In this document: piece by piece, positions 1 to 5,723 of the stretch
How positions within the stretch are numbered: position 1 is the first letter of the stretch
How the letters are laid out: every line of letters begins with the position of its first letter
Assembly: GCA_021204765.1 (NCBI GenBank)
Contig: JAJPYU010000231.1
Location: forward strand, 1-5,723
Direction: 5' to 3'
Origin: Clostridiales bacterium
GTDB lineage: Bacteria; Bacillota; Clostridia; Lachnospirales; Lachnospiraceae
DNA: 5,723 nucleotides
Made by a program: the position numbers and the translations under genes
The notes under the pieces: model-generated
What the model was told of the DNA's origin: nothing
What the model saw: the letters and a program-made list of their open reading frames with translations, nothing else
Databases searched by the model: none

Positions 1-50
1 TAGGGCCCTACTGCTGCCGGTGCTCCGTTTACATTTATTGCCTGTTTCAT
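1..50 (-). CDS. ridA: RidA/YjgF/YER057c-family enamine/imine deaminase, N-terminal fragment (runs off left edge)
   Basis: Reading leftward from the ATG at 50-48 gives MKQAINVNGAPAAVGP and then TA, the first two bases of an expected Tyr codon. The stretch APAAVGPY matches the N-terminal signature of RidA proteins (AP-x-A-[IV]-GPYSQ), which lines the active-site cleft at the trimer interface. RidA enzymes are small cytosolic trimers of about 125-130 residues that hydrolyse reactive 2-aminoacrylate and related enamines/imines released by PLP enzymes. The ATG lies two bases after the hyuA stop codon, and an AGAGGA ribosome site sits 8 bases upstream inside the hyuA end, so the gene is very likely co-translated with hyuA. 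Only 16 codons are visible, so the Rid subfamily cannot be decided and the catalytic Arg is out of view. Family assignment is fairly firm; the role in this pathway is inferred. Confidence 0.83.
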   Translation of the reverse strand, partial: MKQAINVNGAPAAVGP

Positions 51-52
51 TA

Positions 53-1426
53 TCAGATTCCTCTTTCCTTTCGTTTAATATACTGACCCTGACATTCAGC
101 CAGGATCTCGCCTTCATTTACAATTCTCTGACCCCGCAGGAAAACCTGAGAGGCCCTTCCGGTGACGGAAAACCCTTCATAGGGAGTGTTGTCCGCATTC
201 TGTAGCTGATCCTCCGCGGTGATGATCCATCTCCGGTCGGGATCCCATATCACCAGATCAGCGTCGCTTCCCGCCAGAATAGCGCCCTTTCTCGGATACA
301 TGCCGAAAAGCCTGGCCGGACGCTCCGAGAGCAGACGGCACATCATGTTGACATCCGTTCTTCCCGATGCCACGCCGAAATGGTAGAACAGCACAGGCCT
401 GTGCTCCACTCCCGGGATACCGTTGGGAATCAGTGTAAAATCACTGAGGCCCCGCTCTTTCTGCCCCTTCATGTTAAAGCTGCAGTGGTCAGTGCCGATC
501 ATGTCGATCTCTCCATTGCAGACCGCTTCCCATAGAGCCTCGATATCACTGCGTTTCCTCAGCGGCGGCGACAGTACATAAGCCGCACCGTCAAAACCGG
601 GTCTCTCATACTCGCTGTCATCCAGGAGCAGATACTGGGGACAGGTCTCGGCAAACACTGTCTGTCCGGCCGCCCTGGCCCGGCGCACTTCCTCCAGACC
701 CGCCGCAGTGCTAAGGTGCACCACATTCACCGGTGCCCCCGCCAGCTTTGCAATGGAGAGCAGCCTGTGTATGGCCTCCGCCTCCACTTCCGGGGGACGG
801 CTGGCAGGATGCATGGATATACGGTTTTCCCCGTCTGCCTTTAATCGTGAGACCAGAGCAGTGATTAGGTCGCCGTTCTCACAGTGGACACCGATGATCC
901 CGTGCTCCTTCTCCACCTCCGACAGGATCTCCAGGATCTCTCCGTCATTCACACGGAGATTGTCGTAGGCCATATACAGCTTGTAGGAGGTGACTCCCAG
1001 CCGGGTCATCTCGGGAATCTCCGCTCTGCTTTTCTCGTTCCAGTCCGTGATGGACATGTGGAATCCGTAGTCGCAGGAGCTCTTCCCGTCCGCCATCCCA
1101 TGCCAGACATCCAGGGCTTCCTTTAATGTCTGTCCCTTATCCTGGGTGGTAAAATCCAGTACCGTCGTAGTCCCCCCGGCGATAGCCGCCTTAGTACCCG
1201 TGTAAAAATCGTCCGCCGTGTGGAAGTCCCCGGCGTCCAGGTCAAAGTGGGTATGTGTGTCGATAAACCCCGGGAAAATATACTTCCCGGAAGCATCGAT
1301 AACCTCCGCATCGGCAACTTCCAGGTCAGGCCCTGTACATAGAATCTTCTCGCCCTCTATAAGGATATCTTCATGGCGGCACTCCTGTGATGACACTAGA
1401 GTGCCATTCTTAATTAAATACTTCAT
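53..1426 (-). CDS. hyuA: HyuA: dihydropyrimidinase/D-hydantoinase-family cyclic amidohydrolase
   Basis: This is a complete 457-residue member of the dihydropyrimidinase/hydantoinase branch of the amidohydrolase superfamily, the usual length for the family. These cytosolic, normally tetrameric enzymes hydrolyse cyclic amide rings (dihydropyrimidines, 5-substituted hydantoins) at a binuclear metal centre. The full metal set is visible: H58-T-H60 after FPGFID, K149 in TSYKLYMAY (the Lys that is carboxylated), H181 in VHCEN, H237 in VVHLS and D313 in GTDHC. Tyr154 matches the oxyanion-stabilising Tyr, and ETCPQYL (260-266) and LSPPLR (285-290) are family hallmarks. Overall sequence resembles E. 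coli HyuA (YgeZ). The ATG at 1426 has AGGAG six bases upstream. It lies downstream of ygfK and the palindromic repeat and runs into ridA. In this gene context the substrate is probably a ring from reductive purine/urate breakdown rather than a hydantoin; that is inference. No broken motif is seen. Confidence 0.94.
   Translation of the reverse strand: MKYLIKNGTLVSSQECRHEDILIEGEKILCTGPDLEVADAEVIDASGKYIFPGFIDTHTHFDLDAGDFHTADDFYTGTKAAIAGGTTTVLDFTTQDKGQTLKEALDVWHGMADGKSSCDYGFHMSITDWNEKSRAEIPEMTRLGVTSYKLYMAYDNLRVNDGEILEILSEVEKEHGIIGVHCENGDLITALVSRLKADGENRISMHPASRPPEVEAEAIHRLLSIAKLAGAPVNVVHLSTAAGLEEVRRARAAGQTVFAETCPQYLLLDDSEYERPGFDGAAYVLSPPLRKRSDIEALWEAVCNGEIDMIGTDHCSFNMKGQKERGLSDFTLIPNGIPGVEHRPVLFYHFGVASGRTDVNMMCRLLSERPARLFGMYPRKGAILAGSDADLVIWDPDRRWIITAEDQLQNADNTPYEGFSVTGRASQVFLRGQRIVNEGEILAECQGQYIKRKERGI
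59..64 (-). promoter_or_regulatory. Ribosome binding site of ridA-type gene
   Basis: AGAGGA on the minus strand ends 8 bases before the ATG at 50-48. It overlaps the last codons of hyuA (Arg-Gly), which supports the ATG as a real start and tight translational linkage of the two genes. Confidence 0.7.
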
Positions 1427-1432
1427 CTGCTT

Positions 1433-1437
1433 CTCCT
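1433..1437 (-). promoter_or_regulatory. Ribosome binding site of hyuA
   Basis: AGGAG on the minus strand is separated by 6 bases from the ATG at 1426-1424. It lies just outside the palindromic element, so hyuA keeps its own translation signal despite the insertion-like sequence upstream. Confidence 0.8.
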
Positions 1438-1443
1438 ATATCT

Positions 1444-1561
1444 TACTATAGTCAATTTACATAACGTAAGCGACGCGAGAGTGAGAAACAGTTCACGAGC
1501 AAACAATTTCCTTTGTCTGCGACGAACTCGTTTTCACGCGAGCACCTTATTAACTATACTA
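1444..1561. repeat. Imperfect palindromic intergenic element, MITE-like, about 118 bases
   Basis: The ends are inverted repeats: TACTATAGTCAAT (1444-1456) against the reverse complement of 1549-1561, TAGTATAGTTAAT, 11 of 13 matching. Inside them, about 1475-1543 folds as a long interrupted stem: GTTC-type arms at 1482-1493 and 1525-1536, and an apical stem 1499-1506 with 1513-1520 closed by the six-base loop 1507-1512. It has no coding potential and fills most of the 147-base ygfK-hyuA gap, whereas hyuA and ridA are only two bases apart. A palindrome with terminal inverted repeats and no ORF is typical of miniature inverted-repeat elements or REP-like repeats. No clear target-site duplication was found. 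Neither strand has a U-run straight after the stem, so it is a poor intrinsic terminator, but its transcript could fold between the two cistrons and affect mRNA stability. Repeat-family membership is inferred. Confidence 0.62.
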
Positions 1562-1573
1562 CAGTATTGTTGA

Positions 1574-4500
1574 TCAGTGCATCTCAGTCAGGTACAGGTA
1601 ATCCCTCTCGATGGTAAGCATCACCTGCTTTAATCCGTCGTAGAAACTGCACCCGGGATCCGTAAGTACCTGCGTGCTCACTTCCCCGGCCAGCCGCACT
1701 TTCACTTTCATGGCCGTGCGGTCCAGTATGGTGTACCCGTCATTCTCACTGCTGTCGAAATCCGCCTCATTGGCAAACAGGGTAAACTTATCCCTGTAGG
1801 GTGCGCTGCTGTAAGGGCAGAAGCTCCTGCAGTTCCCGCACTCATTGCACATATAGTCCACATGGACGATAGCCGGCATGATCCTGCCCGGCACCTGGAT
1901 GGCTGCATTGGCCCGGTTCGGGCAGACATCCACGCAGTTCTCGCAGATGTGATTACACTCCAGACAGCGCTCCGCCTCATTTGCAGCCTGTCCGGAATGA
2001 ACCAGTATGCCTTTCTTTGCCGCGGCCTTATCCACATCTGTATCATAAACAAGATTTTCTTTTTCTTCCAGTCCCAAAATATGATTCACAGCCATCCGGG
2101 CATCACGGATGGCCATGACAATAGAGGCAGGCTTTACCGCTCCGTCACCGATGGCGTACACTCCCGGAACAGAAGTCTCCATGGTATCCGGATCCAGGAT
2201 CGGCGTACCTTTCTCGTTCAGCGCGACTCCGAATCCCTCATACAGGCTGCTGTCCACCCGCTCTCCCAGAGAGGCGATGACAGTGTCCGCTGGGATCTCC
2301 ACGGTCTCTCCCGTCTCCACCGGTCTCTGCCTGCCGCTCTCGTCGGGATCTCCCAGCACCATCATGCTGCAGGTCAGGACTCCGCCCTGCTGCTTCTTCG
2401 GTGCCAGCAGTTCCCGCATGACCACGCCGTCCTGCACAGCCTCGATAAGCTCCTCCTCGTCGGCCGGCATATAGCGCTTCGTTCTGCGGTAAACTATTGA
2501 GACATCTGTCACTCCCGAGATCCGCTTTGCCATGCGGGCGGCATCCATGGCGGTATTTCCCGCTCCGATGACTGCGACATGTCTGCCCAGATCCAATGCT
2601 TCCGGATCCTTCTTTGCAGCCTCCAGGAAAGACACCGCATTGTATTCTTTTTCCGTCTCGATGCCGAGAGGTATCCCCTTGTGGGAACCCACCGCCAGGA
2701 TAATGGTCTCATAGCCCTGATCCTTTAATTTCTGCAGATCAGTTATCTCCGTATCTGTAACATACTTTGCGCCGCAGGCTTTGGAGAGTTCCACATCTTT
2801 CCGGATGGCTTCATTGTCAATGCGGAATGATGGGATCATGTGGCGCACAGTACCTCCGGCCTCTTTTCTCTTATCAAAAACTGTCACATCCACGCCTTCC
2901 CTGGCCAGGAAGGACGCGCTGGCTATACCGGCGGGACCTGCGCCGACGATGGCCGTTTTTTTCCCGGTACCTGGCAGTTTTCTTTCAGCTGTATTCTTAT
3001 CTGCAGCAAGTATGTCTTGCATCACGGCGTCATATCCGCCCTGAGCCGCTTTAAGCTTTGCAGCGCGGATAGCCACAGCCTCCTCGTAAAAGTTCCTTGT
3101 GCATTTTTCCATGCAGCGATGATTGCAGAGGGTGCCGGTCATAAAGGGAAGCGGATTCTTCTCCAGTATCACTCTCAGGGCTTCCCGAGTCTTCCCTTCC
3201 GCAGTCAGCTTCACATAAGCCGGGATATCCTGATGGATGGGGCATCCCTCCATACAGGGAGCGAAGAAGCAGTCCAGCAGCGGCACTTTCTTCTCGATCT
3301 TGCGGCCGGGCAGGGGCTTGGCAGGTTTTATGTGATGGGGATCTTTTTTGATCTGATCCACCAGCTTATCAAGTCCTGTTACATCCACGCCGGTGAATGG
3401 GCGGTACTCCATGGCGGAGAGCTCCTCCGCGATCTGGACACCGCGGTTGTATCCGCCGGGCTTTAAAAGAGTAGTGGCCGCTGTGATGGGCCAGATACCC
3501 AGTCCGTAAATACGCTCGATATTGAAGGCGTCCGCGCCTCCGGAATAGGAGATGCGAAGCTTTCCCTCAAAGACCCTGGAAAGCTTTAACGCCACGGACA
3601 GGGAGAGGGCACAGAGGGATTTTCCGGACATATACATCTCCTCGCTGGGCAGTTCTTTTTTAGTCACATCCACAGGGAAAGTATTGGTGATCTTGACACC
3701 GAACTCCAGTCCCCGGCTCTCCGCCAGATTTTTAAGCCTTTTCAGCATGGGTACAGCATCCTTAAACTGCAGGTCGTCTCTGAAATGGAAATCTCCGAAA
3801 ACCACATAATCATATCCCATGCTGTCCATAATCTCCCTGGCCTCGTCATAACCCAGAAGGGTGGGATTGCATTTCACAAAAGTATTGAGTCCTTTTTCTT
3901 CTATTAAATATGATGCAATGCTCTCAATCTCCTCAGGCGGGCAGCCGTGAAGAGTAGATACGGTGGCGGATTTGCAGATATCAGAGGGAATAGCGTCTAT
4001 ATCTGCCTCTGTCAGATGCTCGAAACTGTTCAGATGGCTGCGAAGCCAGTCAATGCACTCCTTAAAAACAGGGTGATCCTTCGCCTCAATCATATCATTC
4101 AGATATGTATCTATTTTTTCAGACTTAATGCCTGCCAGGTCGTACCCTACAGAAATGTTAAACACAAAGCCGTCGGCAGCTCCGAGACCCCACTCGACGC
4201 TGAGGGCCTTTAAAGCCACCCACGCCTTAACGTACTCCGCATAGGCCTGGGGCACATACAGCTCCGTGGACCACTCGCAGTTGTAGCACTCATCCTCCGC
4301 CAGGATGCAGGGCTTGTTCACCGGCAGATCTTCTCCGTCCAGGATCTGCACCGTCTTCAGCTCAAAAAACCGGCTGCCGGTCAGATAGGACGCGATTATA
4401 TTCTGGGCCAGCTGGGTGTTCGGTCCCGCCGCCGGTCCGAAGGGTGTCTCGATCTTTTCCCCGAAAATAGAGAGATATTTCGCCGGATCGGCATGGAAGC

Positions 4501-4597
4501 GCTTCCTTGTGCCGAACACAGTCTTTTTTGTTTTTTCCTCGGTCAGAGCCCAGGTCATGAGATTCCCAAAGGGAATCGGTGTCATTCTGTCTCCCAT
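1574..4597 (-). CDS. ygfK: YgfK: FMN-barrel / GltD-like FAD-NADPH / multi-[4Fe-4S] oxidoreductase (annotated as putative selenate reductase subunit)
   Basis: This 1007-residue protein closely resembles E. coli YgfK (about 1030). Residues 1-400 form a dihydroorotate-dehydrogenase-like barrel: FGPAAGP near 53, LHGCPPEE (C219), VKCNPT (K242), ISYSGGA near 349. Residues 440-500 form a GltD-type FeS domain with C443, C448, C452, C491, C495, C499. Residues 546-850 are an FAD/NAD(P) module: GAGPAG at 552-557 with D575 ending the second strand, GAGNTA at 678-683, VYRR (R704, R705, favouring NADPH), and AIGDG at 815-819 for FAD. The C-terminal ferredoxin region has C881, C885, C888, C892-P and C917, C920, C923, C927-P, plus an extra C878. 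No signal peptide or membrane segment is seen, so it is cytosolic. MGDRMTPIPF mirrors the E. coli start, and GGAGG lies 8 bases upstream. Electrons probably run NADPH-FAD-FeS-FMN. The selenate-reductase label is historical; its link to anaerobic purine/urate catabolism is better supported. The exact substrate is unknown. Confidence 0.96.
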   Translation of the reverse strand: MGDRMTPIPFGNLMTWALTEEKTKKTVFGTRKRFHADPAKYLSIFGEKIETPFGPAAGPNTQLAQNIIASYLTGSRFFELKTVQILDGEDLPVNKPCILAEDECYNCEWSTELYVPQAYAEYVKAWVALKALSVEWGLGAADGFVFNISVGYDLAGIKSEKIDTYLNDMIEAKDHPVFKECIDWLRSHLNSFEHLTEADIDAIPSDICKSATVSTLHGCPPEEIESIASYLIEEKGLNTFVKCNPTLLGYDEAREIMDSMGYDYVVFGDFHFRDDLQFKDAVPMLKRLKNLAESRGLEFGVKITNTFPVDVTKKELPSEEMYMSGKSLCALSLSVALKLSRVFEGKLRISYSGGADAFNIERIYGLGIWPITAATTLLKPGGYNRGVQIAEELSAMEYRPFTGVDVTGLDKLVDQIKKDPHHIKPAKPLPGRKIEKKVPLLDCFFAPCMEGCPIHQDIPAYVKLTAEGKTREALRVILEKNPLPFMTGTLCNHRCMEKCTRNFYEEAVAIRAAKLKAAQGGYDAVMQDILAADKNTAERKLPGTGKKTAIVGAGPAGIASASFLAREGVDVTVFDKRKEAGGTVRHMIPSFRIDNEAIRKDVELSKACGAKYVTDTEITDLQKLKDQGYETIILAVGSHKGIPLGIETEKEYNAVSFLEAAKKDPEALDLGRHVAVIGAGNTAMDAARMAKRISGVTDVSIVYRRTKRYMPADEEELIEAVQDGVVMRELLAPKKQQGGVLTCSMMVLGDPDESGRQRPVETGETVEIPADTVIASLGERVDSSLYEGFGVALNEKGTPILDPDTMETSVPGVYAIGDGAVKPASIVMAIRDARMAVNHILGLEEKENLVYDTDVDKAAAKKGILVHSGQAANEAERCLECNHICENCVDVCPNRANAAIQVPGRIMPAIVHVDYMCNECGNCRSFCPYSSAPYRDKFTLFANEADFDSSENDGYTILDRTAMKVKVRLAGEVSTQVLTDPGCSFYDGLKQVMLTIERDYLYLTEMH

Positions 4598-4604
4598 GAG
4601 ATAT

Positions 4605-4690
4605 TCCTCCGTTCTTTTCTGTAACAGATATAGAAGCTTACACCATGCCGATGCAAATCCTCCTGTAAATACACAGATACAGCCGATGCA
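4605..4690 (-). repeat. Degenerate tandem duplication in the ssnA-ygfK leader, with two Shine-Dalgarno sites
   Basis: Read on the minus strand, the same blocks occur twice in the same order. Copy one: TGCATCGGC (4690-4682), TATCTGT (4679-4673), TTACAG (4668-4663), GGAGGA (4663-4658). Copy two: TGCATCGGC (4655-4647), TATCTGT (4630-4624), TTACAG (4624-4619), GGAGGA (4610-4605). Copy two carries extra bases between blocks. Only its GGAGGA serves ygfK. The first GGAGGA is followed after a long spacing by ATG-GTG-TAA (4646-4638), a two-codon reading frame, so it has no evident product. The blocks are short and chance cannot be excluded. No promoter or terminator was recognised in this 101-base gap. 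Confidence 0.4.
4606..4610 (-). promoter_or_regulatory. Ribosome binding site of ygfK
   Basis: GGAGG (minus strand) sits 8 bases before the ATG at 4597-4595. It selects this Met over the in-frame Met at residue 5, in agreement with the conserved MGD start of the family. Confidence 0.82.
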
Positions 4691-4698
4691 GCCGGATT

Positions 4699-5723
4699 CT
4701 ACTGATTAATACTCTCCGCCAGCTCCGCTGCCGCCTGACGGCAGTCCGCCATGGCTTTCTCTTCGTCGATAACGGTGAGTTCTCTGTCTTTCATCAGCAC
4801 TCTGCCATTGCAGATGGTGGTCTGGGTCATAGCGCCGTTTATACCGAACAGCATATGGCTGTTGATATTATCCTTAGTGAGCGGAGTCAGCGGATCGTAG
4901 GCGATGACAGCCATATCTGCCGCAGCTCCCTCCTTTAACACTCCCAGAGGAGTCTCAAAATACCGGTTGGCAATCTGCGCGTTTCCATGGAAGAGCATCT
5001 CCGGCACCTCGTTCCAGGCCGCATTGCAATCGCAGAGGGAATGCTTGTGCAATACGTTGGCCACTTTATATGACTCAAACATGTCGTGGGTGTAGCCGTC
5101 AGTGCCCAAACCGCAGAGAATACCTTTTTTGAAAATCTCCATGGTGGGCGGGCAGCCGCAGGCATTGCCCATGTTTGACTCCGGATTGTGAACCACCATG
5201 GTGTCGGTGGCCTTTAAGAGCTCCATCTCCTGCTCGTTAATGTATATGCAATGGGCCGTGATGGTCCGGGCCCCCAGGAGGTCATGATCCATAAGCCGGT
5301 TCACTATGCGCTTGCCGTATTTGCGCAGGCAGGCGTGGAGATCCTCGATGCCCTCCGCCACATGGATGTGGCAGCCGACGCCCTCCGGCATGTTCTCACG
5401 GCACAGCTCAAAGGTCTCATCAGAGATGGTGAACTGGGCGTGCATGCCCATCATGGCCTTCACCATATCTCCCTCCTGCTTTGCGGCGTACTGAATGAAG
5501 TCCGCATTCTCCTTCACAGACGCTCTCGCCTTGTCCATGCCGTCCCGATCCGACACCTCGTAGCACAGGCAGGTGCGGACGCCCAGCTCTTTCGCCGCGT
5601 CAGCGATGCGAAACAGACTGCCCTTGATGGCCCCGAAGCTGGCATGGTGATCGAACACTGTGGTGACCCCGTTTTTGATACAGTCTATATATGTAGCAAC
5701 TGCACTCAAATACACCTGTTCCA
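4699..5723 (-). CDS. ssnA: SsnA-family amidohydrolase / deaminase (5' end outside window)
   Basis: The C-terminal three quarters of an SsnA-type metal-dependent hydrolase of the chlorohydrolase/guanine-deaminase-like group; the family is about 440 residues and about 340 are visible. The frame stays open to 5723, so the GTG at 5715-5713 is an internal Val and not a start; the N-terminal HxH metal motif lies beyond the window. Counting that Val as residue 1, visible motifs are VFDHHAS (20-26), HIHVAE (H116, H118, E121), TAHCIY (H155), VVHNPESNM (174-182) and GLGTDGYTHDMFE (D206, metal/catalytic Asp), ending in the beta-sandwich with GAAADMAVI. These match the E. coli SsnA layout. It is cytosolic, with a likely single-metal (Zn/Fe) site that would deaminate or hydrolyse a purine-derived ring; the natural substrate is not settled. 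In E. coli ssnA lies next to ygfK too, but in the opposite order. The gene ends in TAG, 101 bases before ygfK. Confidence 0.92.
   Translation of the reverse strand, partial: EQVYLSAVATYIDCIKNGVTTVFDHHASFGAIKGSLFRIADAAKELGVRTCLCYEVSDRDGMDKARASVKENADFIQYAAKQEGDMVKAMMGMHAQFTISDETFELCRENMPEGVGCHIHVAEGIEDLHACLRKYGKRIVNRLMDHDLLGARTITAHCIYINEQEMELLKATDTMVVHNPESNMGNACGCPPTMEIFKKGILCGLGTDGYTHDMFESYKVANVLHKHSLCDCNAAWNEVPEMLFHGNAQIANRYFETPLGVLKEGAAADMAVIAYDPLTPLTKDNINSHMLFGINGAMTQTTICNGRVLMKDRELTVIDEEKAMADCRQAAAELAESINQ

Noticed and set aside
1445..1450. TATAGT as a -10 box for a hyuA promoter
   Set aside because: No acceptable -35 hexamer at 16-18 bases upstream, and the hexamer is part of the terminal inverted repeat. 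A promoter cannot be supported from this alone.
1444..1561. Intrinsic terminator after ygfK
   Set aside because: The stem is long but interrupted and is not followed by a U-run on the minus strand, so it lacks the usual terminator form.
1862..2500. Long plus-strand open frame (212 codons) opposite ygfK
   Set aside because: It is antisense to a strongly conserved protein, its translation is Ser/His/Arg-rich with no recognisable motif, and it looks like a shadow of ygfK codon usage.
2840..3466. Second long plus-strand open frame (208 codons) opposite ygfK
   Set aside because: Lies over the FAD and FeS coding regions of ygfK; no family motif or convincing upstream ribosome site was seen.
1574..4597. 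Selenocysteine-containing or frameshifted YgfK, given the selenium link of the cluster
   Set aside because: The frame is continuous with no internal TGA, and all expected Cys ligands and nucleotide-binding motifs are present.
5713..5715. GTG that could be taken as the start of the SsnA-family gene
   Set aside because: The frame stays open through 5723, no ribosome site can be judged, and the family needs about 100 further N-terminal residues including the first metal-binding HxH motif. The gene is truncated by the window edge.

Overview
The window reads almost entirely on the minus strand. It holds part of one catabolic operon, in transcription order from right to left: ssnA (5' end outside the window), ygfK (complete), hyuA (complete), and the first 16 codons of a ridA-type gene running off the left edge. 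All four share one direction. Three Shine-Dalgarno sites are visible, all purine-rich and well placed. About 52-54% GC by eye, AGGAGG-type ribosome sites and the gene content suggest an anaerobic Clostridia-type Firmicute, perhaps a gut Lachnospiraceae member. This placement is an inference from style, not a database result.

Layout: 5723-4699 is an SsnA-family amidohydrolase. 4698-4598 is a 101-base leader holding a degenerate tandem duplication with two Shine-Dalgarno sites. 4597-1574 is YgfK, a 1007-residue multi-cofactor reductase. 1573-1427 is a 147-base gap, mostly filled by an imperfect palindrome of about 118 bases (1444-1561) that resembles a miniature inverted-repeat element. 1426-53 is HyuA, a dihydropyrimidinase/hydantoinase. 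50-1 is the RidA start, two bases after the hyuA stop codon.

How the genes fit together: ssnA, ygfK and hyuA are hallmark members of the conserved ygeW-ygeX-ygeY-hyuA-ygfK-ssnA-xdh gene set. That set was first linked to selenium-dependent molybdenum hydroxylases and later to anaerobic purine and uric acid breakdown in gut bacteria. YgfK carries the same functional modules as dihydropyrimidine dehydrogenase (FMN-type barrel, FeS domain, FAD/NADPH domain, 2x[4Fe-4S]) in a permuted order. HyuA belongs to the family that opens the reduced ring in that pathway. The pair therefore suggests a reduce-then-hydrolyse logic applied to a purine-derived ring, with SsnA as a further hydrolase or deaminase. 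RidA would clear reactive enamine/imine intermediates such as 2-aminoacrylate, expected from the YgeX ammonia-lyase that usually belongs to this gene set but is not in this window. The exact step of each enzyme cannot be fixed from sequence.
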